From: Granulosicoccus sp036478595
GTDB lineage: Bacteria; Pseudomonadota; Gammaproteobacteria; Granulosicoccales; Granulosicoccaceae
Direction of reading: 5' to 3'
DNA length: 64,000 bases
Assembly: GCA_036478595.1 (NCBI GenBank)
Contig: JAZGEF010000059.1
Location: 3,958 to 67,957 of the forward strand
Below are positions 53,763 to 63,300 of this stretch, in pieces. Below the pieces are notes generated by a model, which saw nothing but the letters and a program-made list of their open reading frames with translations, was not told the origin of the DNA and ran no database searches. The first letter of the stretch is position 1, and every line of letters starts with the position of its first letter. A program made the translations under genes and the position numbers.

Positions 53763-55634
53763 ATGACCAACAAATCAAAAGCGGTGCTTTTCGACAAAAA
53801 CCCAGGGCGCAACGCTCAAACCTATGGTATTGCGCGGGAACTCAATACCGATATGGACCTAATTCACGAGCCATCAGTTGGCGTGATCGGCACCAAAGGC
53901 GATAGCCAGTGCTACCTGGGCGTACAAAGGAAGGTCGAGGTAATCCATGAGCAATTACGACAACGCTTGGGGCGCGATGATGGACAAATGCCAATGCGCC
54001 TGGTGCAACCTGAATATACGGTGGCAACATCTGATGGCATGCGCAATGGCACACGAGAAATGCGCTACTCGCTGATTGGTCGCGAAGTCACGCACGATAC
54101 CGTCTGTGAGCATCTCAGCGCGAGTGGCCTGGAAGGCACTATTGCGGTTGTCGCCTGCGACAAACCACCCGTGGGTACATTAGCGGGTTTGCTCGAGCAC
54201 AATCGACCAGCCATAATTATGTCAGATGGCCCAATTCGCCCTGGCAAAGACTCAGCAACCGAGCAGCCAATCGATATCATCACAGGCTTTCAGGTGGCAG
54301 CCAACACCGATGTCGATTTCAAAAAACGTATATCGCGTGAAGCGTGCCCTGGATACGGTAGCTGCGGAGGCATGTTTACCTACAACACCATGCAAACTTT
54401 TATTGGCGTGGTTGGTATGCAGCCTTTAAACATGGTTTCACCGCCATCTGATGACCCACGTCGCATGGAAGAATTTCCAGAGCAACTGGTTAGTTACCTT
54501 CAAGGCATGATCAAGCGTGGCGATACGCCTCGAGATATCGTCAGCCGAGATTCAATTCGAAATGCGTTGATCGTCTCTATGGCTGTGGGCGGATCAACGA
54601 ACGTCATGCTGCACGCACCGGAGATTGCACGCGCGGCAGGATTCCGCAGTTTTTCAGAAGACATCATGTCTCCTGAGGAATTCAATCATTTGTCACAAAA
54701 CGTGGTCCCTGTGTTAACCGATGCTCGACCATATGGCGTGTACTCCATGGTAGATATCGATGAAAATGGTGGGGTACAAGTTATTGTTAAAGCACTGATG
54801 GATGCAGGCTTACTTAATGGCGACACATTAACCTGCACAGGGGAGACTCTGGCAGAACAGGTAACAAGGCTCAATACCTCAGAGCCCGATGGCACCGTTG
54901 TTTACCCGGTTGAAAATCCGTACAAGCCAACCGGTGGTCTGCGTGTACTGGGTGGCAATCTATCGCCAGAATTCAGCGCCGTGCTTAAGCTTGCAGGTGT
55001 TGAAGGAGGCTTGGAAGACAATCGATTTGTAGGCCGTGCACGTATCTTCAATGGCGAGCAAGATTTACTTAATGCATTGGAAGCCAATCCGGATCAGTTT
55101 TCAGATCATGACATGGTGATCGTACGGTATGAAGGCCCTAGTGGTGCACCAGGAATGCCTGAAATGCTTGATTCTACCTCTCGCATTACCACCCTGTGCC
55201 GTGAAAAAGAAATTGTCGTGGGCTTAATGACAGACGCACGTTTCTCAGGCGGCTCTGTTGGATTAGTGATTGGCCATGTAGGGCCAGAAGCTGCACTTGG
55301 TGGCCCGATAGCATTCGTTGAAGATGGTGATGAGATTGTTGTTGATTTGGATGCTAATGAAATCAATTGCACAGCACTGAGTGATGCCGCAACGCTTAAT
55401 ACCCGCAAAATAGCATGGGAAAAAGTGGTTTCAGAGCATGGCGGCACGCACCCATTGTGCGGAGAAGTCGATACGCGCTTGTTGAATCGCATGCGATTAT
55501 CGGCTGTGTCGGCCGTTTACGGCGCTGGTATGCATCCCGACAGACAGCTCTGGGTACCACAGCCACGTAATGCTGAAAAGAGCGGTTTTATACCTCAGAA
55601 CAAATACCGAAAAGGATCGCAGAAGGCTTTCTAA
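53763..55634 (+). CDS. IlvD/Edd family dehydratase (dihydroxy-acid or sugar-acid dehydratase)
   Basis: 623 residues. FeS-cluster cysteines are visible in VVACDKPPVG and CPGYGSCGGMFTYNTMQ. Other blocks: SMAVGGSTNVMLHAPEIA (about 283), RYEGPSGAPGMPEM (about 455) and LMTDARFSGGSVGLVIGHVGPEA (about 487-509, long block). The N-terminus (GVIGTKGDSQCYLG) and C-terminal tail (QNKYRKGSQKAF) differ from housekeeping IlvD, so a sugar-acid dehydratase is as likely as dihydroxy-acid dehydratase. I use the ATG at 53763; a GTG at 53748 is possible. It is flanked by two gene remnants, suggesting arrival by insertion. Confidence 0.85.
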   Translation: MTNKSKAVLFDKNPGRNAQTYGIARELNTDMDLIHEPSVGVIGTKGDSQCYLGVQRKVEVIHEQLRQRLGRDDGQMPMRLVQPEYTVATSDGMRNGTREMRYSLIGREVTHDTVCEHLSASGLEGTIAVVACDKPPVGTLAGLLEHNRPAIIMSDGPIRPGKDSATEQPIDIITGFQVAANTDVDFKKRISREACPGYGSCGGMFTYNTMQTFIGVVGMQPLNMVSPPSDDPRRMEEFPEQLVSYLQGMIKRGDTPRDIVSRDSIRNALIVSMAVGGSTNVMLHAPEIARAAGFRSFSEDIMSPEEFNHLSQNVVPVLTDARPYGVYSMVDIDENGGVQVIVKALMDAGLLNGDTLTCTGETLAEQVTRLNTSEPDGTVVYPVENPYKPTGGLRVLGGNLSPEFSAVLKLAGVEGGLEDNRFVGRARIFNGEQDLLNALEANPDQFSDHDMVIVRYEGPSGAPGMPEMLDSTSRITTLCREKEIVVGLMTDARFSGGSVGLVIGHVGPEAALGGPIAFVEDGDEIVVDLDANEINCTALSDAATLNTRKIAWEKVVSEHGGTHPLCGEVDTRLLNRMRLSAVSAVYGAGMHPDRQLWVPQPRNAEKSGFIPQNKYRKGSQKAF

Positions 55635-55652
55635 ACAGTCAATACCGCGGGG

Positions 55653-55913
55653 ATGAGCCTCATCGAAGATCAGCACCTTATATGTAGCTCTAAAGTATCG
55701 TTTGCCAGTGACACTGGTTACACACAAATTCAAGCATTAATTGGCCAAGGTGTGGTCGGTAATTTTCGTGAACCTAATGTTATGCGCTTTGGATTTACCC
55801 CACTGTATATCAACCAAACTGATGTAGTAAGTGCTGTTGATACTATCGAAGAAATTATCGGAGATAAAAGCTGGGATCAAGAGCTATTTAAACAACGCGG
55901 GGAAGTAAGCTGA
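55653..55913 (+). pseudogene. kynU: C-terminal fragment of kynureninase
   Basis: 86 codons from an ATG at 55653. From about residue 13 the product follows the kynureninase C-terminus: SKVSFASDTGYTQIQALIGQ, GVVGNFREPNVMRFGFTPLY, then a terminal helix. The PLP-binding Lys and all of the large domain (about 330 residues) are absent. The stop shares one base with the kynA start, the usual kynU-kynA junction. The 5' part was probably lost when the IlvD gene was inserted. Confidence 0.75.
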
Positions 55914-56752
55914 TGAGCAATAAACCTTATGATCCAACTGTTGATGGTGCTGAAGTTAATTTTAGCGAAAAAATGAGCTACATAGATTATCTAGGGCTCG
56001 ACAAAATACTCTCGGCTCAAAACCCATTGAGTGAAGCTCATGATGAAATGCTATTTATTATTCAGCATCAAACTTCAGAGCTGTGGATGAGATTGGCGCT
56101 GCACGAACTGTACGCCGCTCGCGCTGCAATTAGAAACGACCACTTTCCACCCGCATTCAAAATGCTATCTCGTGTGTCCAAAATATTTGAACAGCTCAAT
56201 AATGCCTGGGATGTTCTACGAACGATGACGCCGAGTGAATACACGGAATTTCGCGACGATCTTGCTCAGTCGTCAGGATTTCAATCGCATCAGTATCGTC
56301 TATGCGAATATGTTATCGGCAATCGAAACAAGGCAATGATTAAGCCTCATGCACATAGGCCAGATCTAGTTACTGCGCTTGAAGATGAACTCAAGCAACA
56401 CAACCTCTATCAAGAGGTGATTTTTGCAATGGCGCGCGCTGGATATACGATTTCTGAGGACGCGCTTGGCCGACACTCTGCAGAATCCTATGTTGGTGAT
56501 AAGAGCGTGGAGTTGGTTTGGAAGCAGGTTTACGAAAAGCCGGAAGATCATTGGAAGTTTTATGAACTGGGCGAAAAATTAGTTGATTTTGAAGATTACT
56601 TCAGACGCTGGCGCTTTAACCATGTAACAACAGTAGAGCGTATTATTGGCTTTAAGCATGGCACCGGAGGAACGGCAGGCGTAAGCTATTTAAAACAAAT
56701 GCTGGAGGTTCAGCTGTTCCCTGAACTTTGGAGTGTAAGAACGGTTTTATAG
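55913..56752 (+). CDS. kynA: Tryptophan 2,3-dioxygenase (KynA)
   Basis: 279 residues. It opens the indole ring of L-tryptophan to N-formylkynurenine using haem and O2. Motifs: FIIQHQTSELWMRLALHEL (about 43-61, with the active-site His), SSGFQSHQYR (about 119-128) and FNHVTTVERIIGFKHGTGGT (about 238-257, with the proximal haem His and substrate-binding GTGGT). The size fits the bacterial family. The gene is intact although kynU before it is a remnant, so it may rely on the old promoter or read-through from the IlvD gene. Confidence 0.95.
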   Translation: MSNKPYDPTVDGAEVNFSEKMSYIDYLGLDKILSAQNPLSEAHDEMLFIIQHQTSELWMRLALHELYAARAAIRNDHFPPAFKMLSRVSKIFEQLNNAWDVLRTMTPSEYTEFRDDLAQSSGFQSHQYRLCEYVIGNRNKAMIKPHAHRPDLVTALEDELKQHNLYQEVIFAMARAGYTISEDALGRHSAESYVGDKSVELVWKQVYEKPEDHWKFYELGEKLVDFEDYFRRWRFNHVTTVERIIGFKHGTGGTAGVSYLKQMLEVQLFPELWSVRTVL

Positions 56753-56914
56753 TGATGGTAGTGTAAAGCGTGATGGTAGTTGTGCAATTACTGCGGTAGC
56801 GGTTTAGTCCTTCGGCGTGAAGCCGGCATAATAAAGGAATTTTTTTGGCCTATATAGCGGCTGATTACCCGCACCTTACAACCTCCAATGTCCCGCGACC
56901 TCCGTCGATCGAAC
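56753..56914. other. Intergenic region between kynA and arsR
   Basis: 162 bp between convergent genes. It contains a GC-rich patch (56811-56830) without a clean hairpin. No gene seen. Confidence 0.35.
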
Positions 56915-57253
56915 TTACGCCTTTTCTGCAAAAGGGATCAGTGACAGGATTTTTTCGCAATTTCTTACTTGTCCGTTACAGCAATCCTTAATAATGAAGC
57001 GGATAAGAGCACCTACTCCTTCAAGGTTTGCCGCATAGTGAATTTCCCTTTGATACCGTGTTGAATTTAACAACCCGGCTCGTTTAAGCACGCCAAGGTG
57101 GCCAGATAGCGTCGATGGCACTATCTCCAGTTGACGAGAAATTTCACCAACAGGTAGTCCATTAGGTACCTCTTGTACGAGCAATCGGAACACAGACAAT
57201 CGCGTTTCCTGTGCAAGAGCTGTGAAGGCTTCTATCGCGTCTTCATTATTCAT
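56915..57253 (-). CDS. arsR: ArsR-family arsenic-responsive repressor
   Basis: 112 residues from the ATG at 57253; the frame is open to 57331 but lacks family similarity there. Winged helix: PVGEISRQLEIVPSTLSGHLGVLK (about 34-57). The C-terminal cysteines KDCCNGQVRNCEK (about 91-103) resemble the adjacent-Cys-pair plus third-Cys arsenite site of the Acidithiobacillus ArsR type, rather than the CxC of plasmid R773 ArsR. Divergent from the aquaporin-arsH pair. Confidence 0.9.
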   Translation of the reverse strand: MNNEDAIEAFTALAQETRLSVFRLLVQEVPNGLPVGEISRQLEIVPSTLSGHLGVLKRAGLLNSTRYQREIHYAANLEGVGALIRFIIKDCCNGQVRNCEKILSLIPFAEKA

Positions 57254-57292
57254 TTGTGTTGACTGCCAATAAATATACGGATAAATATAACA

Positions 57293-57322
57293 TTGACAAT
57301 TCGGCATATGCCGATGTATCGT
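57293..57322. promoter_or_regulatory. arsR operator palindrome and divergent promoter elements
   Basis: TCGGCATATGCCGA (57301-57314) is a perfect 14-bp palindrome. Rightward, TTGACA (57293-57298) and TATCGT (57317-57322, 18-bp spacer) flank it. Leftward, TTGTCA (57299-57294) is followed 16 bp later by TATATT. Binding at the palindrome would shut both directions. The remaining leader 57323-57507 before the aquaporin gene shows a weaker palindrome near 57461-57475. Confidence 0.6.
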
Positions 57323-57507
57323 TGCGTGCATCCATTATTCACTAAATCCGGGCACCTGTAAATGGGATTCTTGACCGAGCAAATCGATGCGATTACCCAT
57401 ACGCAAAACAATGAGTAGTTACCTGATGCTCCTACGTATGAAAGCCCGTTTGGAGTCGAACGATAATAATCATCGCAGTGGTTCTTTATTGCGAAATAAT
57501 AATTAGT

Positions 57508-58188
57508 ATGTACGCGGCTACCCAACGCTACTGTTCTGAATTCATTGGCACTGCTTTCTTGCTTGCTACGGTAGTAGGTTCTGGCATTATGGCAGAGTCT
57601 CTTGCTGGCGGGAATGTGGCTATTGCTTTGCTGGGGAACACAATTCCTACTGGCGCGATACTGGTTGTTTTAATTACTATCTTTGGCCCATTATCTGGCG
57701 CGCACTTCAATCCAGCAGTCACGATAGTTTTTACACTGAAGGGTGAATTGTCAAAATGTGACTCACTATTTTATGTATCCGCTCAAATATTGGGCGGAGT
57801 TCTTGGGGCCTTATGTGCCCACCTTATGTTCGAGTTAGACGCCGTACAAATTTCGCAGAAACTTCGAACTGGTGGCGCGCAGTGGTTATCGGAGTGGGTT
57901 GCAACGTTTGGTTTAGTCCTGGTCATTTTGGGAACGATTCACGTTAAACGAAACTCCGTGGCAATAACTGTAGGATTGTATATTACCGCTGCTTATTGGT
58001 TCACTTCGTCTACCTCGTTTGCTAATCCTGCCGTCACTATTGCCCGCAGTTTAACCGATACATTTTCGGGCATATCTCCTGCCCATGCCCCTGCGTTTAT
58101 ACTCGCGCAACTGTTTGGAGCCCTCTGTGCTCTATTTATCTGCAACAAGTTATTTGCCGATAGAACGACTGACGACAATTTGATATGA
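57508..58188 (+). CDS. aqpS: Aquaglyceroporin-like channel, probably arsenite (AqpS type)
   Basis: 226 residues from the ATG at 57508, six membrane helices and two NPA half-helices: HFNPAVTIVF (about 70) and FANPAVTIARS (about 170-180, with the selectivity-filter Arg). In Sinorhizobium meliloti an AqpS next to arsR conducts arsenite. The same neighbours (arsR, arsH) occur here. It overlaps arsH by ATGA. An upstream start at 57478 is less likely. Confidence 0.88.
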   Translation: MYAATQRYCSEFIGTAFLLATVVGSGIMAESLAGGNVAIALLGNTIPTGAILVVLITIFGPLSGAHFNPAVTIVFTLKGELSKCDSLFYVSAQILGGVLGALCAHLMFELDAVQISQKLRTGGAQWLSEWVATFGLVLVILGTIHVKRNSVAITVGLYITAAYWFTSSTSFANPAVTIARSLTDTFSGISPAHAPAFILAQLFGALCALFICNKLFADRTTDDNLI

Positions 58189-58925
58189 CAGAAATAATAG
58201 ACAATTCTGCAATGTTAGCCGACCTCACTAACTTAGATCCGAATCGAGCTGGCACGATTGATCCCGAGCATTATAAATCCGGCATTGATGATGGCCATAG
58301 ACCGAAAATATTAATTCTTTACGGCTCCCTTAGAAAGCGCTCATTCTCACGACTGGTTGCAATGGAGAGCGCTCGTATTTTGCAACATTACGGAGCTGAA
58401 ACACGCATATTTAATCCAAAGGATTTACCGCTACCTGATTCGGTGGACGCAGCTCATCCAAAAGTTCATGAGTTGAGAGCGTTAGCCGTGTGGTCGGAAG
58501 GCATGGTTTGGATATCTCCCGAGCGGCATGGTGCAATGACTGGAATATTTAAATCCCAAATTGATTGGATACCACTTTCAGATGGGGCCGTGCGACCGAC
58601 TCAAGGTAAAACTTTGGCTGTAATGCAGGTTAACGGCGGATCTCAAAGCTTTAATGTCGTCAATCAATTGCGAGTCCTCGGTCGTTGGATGAGAATGATT
58701 ACCATCCCAAATCAATCATCGATCCCGAAGACATTTACCGAATTTGATGATGACGATCGAATGAAGCCGTCGGCGTACTACAATCGTATCGTTGACGTGC
58801 TTGAAGAATTGATCAAATTCACCTACTTGACCAGGGGGCATTCAGAACAACTTGTCGACCGCTATTCTGAAAGAGTCGAAAGTGGTGAAGAGCTAATAGC
58901 AAGAGTAAATTCAACACCGGGGTAA
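58185..58925 (+). CDS. arsH: ArsH, NADPH-dependent FMN oxidoreductase for organoarsenicals
   Basis: 246 residues. The flavodoxin-like FMN phosphate loop is LYGSLRKRSFSRL (about 45-57). The ArsH-specific blocks WISPERHGAMTGIFKSQIDW (about 109-128) and QVNGGSQSFNVVNQLRVLGR follow. ArsH oxidises trivalent methyl- and aromatic arsenicals and also reduces quinones or azo dyes. Its overlap with the channel gene ties arsenite handling to organoarsenical detoxification. No arsC or arsB is in the window. Confidence 0.93.
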   Translation: MTEIIDNSAMLADLTNLDPNRAGTIDPEHYKSGIDDGHRPKILILYGSLRKRSFSRLVAMESARILQHYGAETRIFNPKDLPLPDSVDAAHPKVHELRALAVWSEGMVWISPERHGAMTGIFKSQIDWIPLSDGAVRPTQGKTLAVMQVNGGSQSFNVVNQLRVLGRWMRMITIPNQSSIPKTFTEFDDDDRMKPSAYYNRIVDVLEELIKFTYLTRGHSEQLVDRYSERVESGEELIARVNSTPG

Positions 58926-58927
58926 AT

Positions 58928-60115
58928 ATGATGAACGATACCAGCTTTGACTTCGATGAAGTTATTAATCGACGTATTGTTCCGGCGCTTAAAACACACC
59001 CAATGGTGTTAGGCGAAGACGGTCTAGACCTATTTGCAGCAGGTGTGGCCGATATGGATTTTAACGTCTCCCCGGTTATTCTAAATGCTCTTCAACAACG
59101 ATTGAACCACGAAGTATTTGGGTATGAAGCCTTACCAGAAACACTATTACCTGCCCTGACCAAATGGCTGCATAAACGTCATGGATGGGAAGTTAACCAA
59201 GATCATATTCTACGTGCACCAAATATACTGAATAGCCTGGCGATTGCGGCTTCCATTTTTACAAACCGTGGGGATGGAGTCATTCTACAACCTCCCGTGT
59301 TTTTCGATTTCTACGACATTATCAAAGAGAACCAAAGGGAAATAGTTCCAAACCCGCTGATTTTCAGTGACGGTATGTATGAAATTGATTTCGAAGGGCT
59401 TGAGCGGTTGGCAGCTGATGATAAAAACAAAATGTTGTTCCTGTGCAACCCACACAACCCGATCGGAAGAGTTTGGCGCAAAGACGAATTAACATTATTG
59501 GGTGATATTTGTCTTCGAAACGGAGTAATTGTCGTAGCCGATGAAATTCACGGGGATATTACTTTTACTGGACACCCGCATACACCATTTGCATCGCTTG
59601 GGCTTAGTCACTCGGACAATTCGATTACCCTTACATCGCCTGCGAAAACTTTCAATATTGCGGCGTGTTGTTCATCGTTTACCATTATTTCGAACGATAC
59701 CAAACGTAACGTGTTTGCAGCTGAGAGCAGTCGCCTTACCGTCAATAAAAACAATGCGTTCGCCAGCGTTGCGATGGAAGCTGCCTATAGATCAGGTGGT
59801 CCTTGGTTGGATGCGGTACTGATTTATCTAGAAGACAATCTGCATCTTGTTCGACAATGTTTGGCGAATATGCCCGGCGTTAAGTTAATTGAGCCTGAAG
59901 GGACATTTTTGATATGGCTTGATTTTCGAGGGCTTGGAATGAAGGGGCAAAATGAGCTAACGGAATTCCTTAGAAACCAAGCTCAATGGGCGATAACTCG
60001 TGGCCAAGCATTCGGTACGGAGGGTATAGGATTTTCCCGACTGAACATCGCATGCCCTCGTGCAAAGTTAAAGGTTGCCTTTAGCCAGCTTTCTCAAGCA
60101 TTGCAGTTGCGTTAG
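58928..60115 (+). CDS. PatB/MalY-type PLP-dependent C-S lyase (aminotransferase fold)
   Basis: 395 residues, fold-type I PLP enzyme. Motifs: AAGVADMDFNVSP (about 37-49), LCNPHNPIGRVW (about 175-186), VVADEIHGDIT (about 199-209) and the PLP-lysine TSPAKTFNIA (about 235-244). The family comprises cystathionine beta-lyases. It starts 2 bp after arsH, so it may belong to the same transcript. A link to arsenic through thiol supply is possible but not shown. Upstream of metH on the opposite strand, consistent with methionine metabolism. Confidence 0.87.
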   Translation: MMNDTSFDFDEVINRRIVPALKTHPMVLGEDGLDLFAAGVADMDFNVSPVILNALQQRLNHEVFGYEALPETLLPALTKWLHKRHGWEVNQDHILRAPNILNSLAIAASIFTNRGDGVILQPPVFFDFYDIIKENQREIVPNPLIFSDGMYEIDFEGLERLAADDKNKMLFLCNPHNPIGRVWRKDELTLLGDICLRNGVIVVADEIHGDITFTGHPHTPFASLGLSHSDNSITLTSPAKTFNIAACCSSFTIISNDTKRNVFAAESSRLTVNKNNAFASVAMEAAYRSGGPWLDAVLIYLEDNLHLVRQCLANMPGVKLIEPEGTFLIWLDFRGLGMKGQNELTEFLRNQAQWAITRGQAFGTEGIGFSRLNIACPRAKLKVAFSQLSQALQLR

Positions 60116-60318
60116 TTACATTTAGTTCTATAAATAGCAACTAATTCAATCTCGAGCCGGATCGGAACACAGCCGCCCAATCCAGACCTTAGTTTTCCAA
60201 CTTTACGAATGTATGCTACGTAGAAAATTTCATTCCAATCTGCGTTCACAAATTACAGTTCTAGTGGTTTGTTGATAACGTGCTTCGGCAGAATGGCTTG
60301 GTAATGACACGTCTACAA
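60116..60318. other. Convergent intergenic region before metH
   Basis: 203 bp between the 3' ends of the lyase gene and metH. No gene and no convincing terminator hairpin seen. Confidence 0.35.
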
Positions 60319-63300
60319 CTAATAGGCCAGCGAACTAGCCAGCCAACGTTCTGATAGCTCGGTCGATTCTTCCATCCGGGCAGCGTAGTGATCGATTTGA
60401 TCGCGTTTGATTTTGCCGAGCCCAAAATAACGAGCATCCGGATGCGAAAAATAAAATCCGCTAACAGATGATGCAGGCAACATAGCGAGTGATTCGGTAA
60501 GCGTGATGCCGATTTTATCAGGGTCCAGTAGCTCCCATATTACCTGCTTTTGCCGATGATCAGGATTGGCTGGATAGCCAGGGGCAGGGCGTATACCCTG
60601 ATAACGCTCTTTGATCAGCTCGGAGTTTTCAAGAACTTCATCGGGCATGTAACCCCAAAACTCAGTTCTGATTTTTTTATGTAGATATTCTGCAAAGGCC
60701 TCAGCCAAACGATCCGCAATAGCCTTGGCTATGATGTTTTTATAGATGTCGTGTTCTTTATCGTAGCCTTCGATTATCTCATCCAAACCCAGCCCTGCTG
60801 TCACAGCAAATGCGCCGATATAGTCCGCAACGCCTGACTCTTTGGGAGCAATGAAGTCGGCCAAGGCCAGGTTGGGGCGTCCGTCAGGGAATACTCGTTG
60901 TTGCCGTAAGCAGTGGATCGTATTTAATCTGTTGGTACGGCTTTCGTCTGTGTAGATTTCAATATCATCATCGTTTATGGAGTTAGCCGGAAACATTCCT
61001 ACCACTGCCTGGGCTTTAAGCTTATCGCTGGTACAAAATTCCTCTAGCATTTTTTGTGCGTCAGCAAATAATTTTTTAGCCTCCTCTCCTACCGTCTCAT
61101 GCTCGAGTATGCGCGGATACTTCCCACGAAGCTCCCAAGTTTGAAAAAAAGGCGTCCAGTCAATGTAAGGGACAAGATCTCTAATAGTTAGATCATCTAT
61201 AATCTTGACCCCCGTCAGAGTAGGTTTGACCGCTTTGTAGTCACTCCACTTGAACTTGAACTTATTCTGCCGGGCAACTTCTATATCAAGCAGATTGACT
61301 CCTTGCTGGCGGTTTTGGTAGCGATTTCTATAACGATCGTAGTCCACCTCCAGGTCGTCGCAAAATGCTTTTTTATGGTTATCGTTGAGTAGATGACTGG
61401 CCACTTGTACGCAACGCGAGGCATCGGCCACATGCACAACGGGTTCGTCGTATTCGTCCGATATTTTGACGGCGGTATGCATGCGTGACGTAGTGGCGCC
61501 ACCAATTAATAAAGGAATATTGAATCCGGTACGCTTCATTTCTGCTGCAACGTGTGTCATCTCTTCTAAGGACGGGGTAATTAGGCCTGAAAGGCCGATC
61601 AAGTCAACATTATGCTTTTTGGCTTCATCCAAGATAGTGGCTGAAGGCACCATGACACCCAGATCAATCACTTCGTATCCATTGCACTGGAGAACAACAC
61701 CCACAATATTTTTACCGATATCATGCACATCGCCTTTGACTGTTGCCATCAATATCTTGCCCGCGCTACGTGAGATATCGTCTTTCTCTTCGTCCATATA
61801 GGGTAGTAACCAAGCCACCGCTTTTTTCATCACCCTGGCTGATTTAACCACTTGCGGCAGAAACATTTTACCGGCCCCAAAAAGATCTCCAACGCGGTTC
61901 ATGCCGTCCATCAATGGGCCTTCAATAACGTCGAGCGGTCGCTCTGCTGCCAAACGCGCTTCTTCTACATCCTGATCAATGTATGCGTCGATCCCCTTAA
62001 CCAAAGAGTGGGCAAGGCGTTCATTAATCGGGGAGTCACGCCATTCGTTATTCTGTACCTCAATCACCTTACCGTCTCCACGGTATTGTTCAGCAATGAC
62101 CAGCAAGCTCTCTGTGGCGTCATTGCAGCGATTGAGAATGACATCCTCTACAGCCTCTCGAAGAACGGGTGGAACTTCGTCAACTATGGCCAACTGGCCA
62201 GCATTGACAATACCCATGTCCATCCCTGCCTGTATCGAGTGATACAGGAATACGGCATGAATTGCTTCGCGCACGGCGTTGTTTCCACGAAAAGAGAACG
62301 AAACGTTAGAAACACCTCCACTAACCATTACACCAGGCAAGGTTGCTTTAATTTGCCTGGTAGCTTCGATAAAAGCGATGCCGTAATCATTATGTTCTTC
62401 GATCCCGGTTGCCACGGCAAATATGTTTGGGTCAAATATAATATCTTCTGGCGGAAAATCTAATGTATCTAGAAGTAGTTTATAAGCGCGTTGGCAGATC
62501 GATACTTTACGATCAATGGTGTCAGCTTGGCCGTCTTCATCGAATGCCATGATTACCACGGCTGCACCATAGCGTTGTGCCAATTTAGCGTGCTCCAGAA
62601 ATTGCGCTTCACCTTCTTTCATGCTGATAGAATTGATAACACACTTGCCTTGTATACACTTTAAGCCAGTTTCAATTACTGACCATTTTGATGAATCTAT
62701 CATCACCGGCACGCGGCAAATATCGGGTTCAGTGGCTACCATGCGTAGAAATTGCTGCATGACCTCTGCGGAATCCAGCAGGCCTTCATCCATATTTACA
62801 TCAATAATTTGCGCACCGTTTTCGACTTGCTGCCGTGCAACGTTTAAAGCAGAGTCATAATCGCCTTCCTTGATTAAGCGTAAGAAAACAGCGGATCCTG
62901 TCACGTTGGTGCGTTCACCAACATTAACGAACAATGACTGAGAATCAATATTGAATGCTTCCAGGCCAGACAAACGACACGCTGTTGGGTTCTCCGGTAC
63001 TTTACGCGGTGTTACGCTCTTCAATGCTTCGGCAAATGCCCGCACGTGTTCTGGTCCAGTACCACAACACCCGCCGATAATATTGAGGTAACCAGCGCTT
63101 GCCCATGCACCAACTTCAGCGAGCATTTGCTCGGGTGTTTCGTCGTAACCACCAAATGCATTAGGTAATCCCGCATTAGGGTGGGCACTAACGAATGTAT
63201 CAGCAATGCCTGAAAGCTCTTCAATATGCTGACGCAGTTGTGAAGGCCCCAGTGCACAATTAAAGCCAATGGATACAGGTATAGCATGACGAACGGAGTT

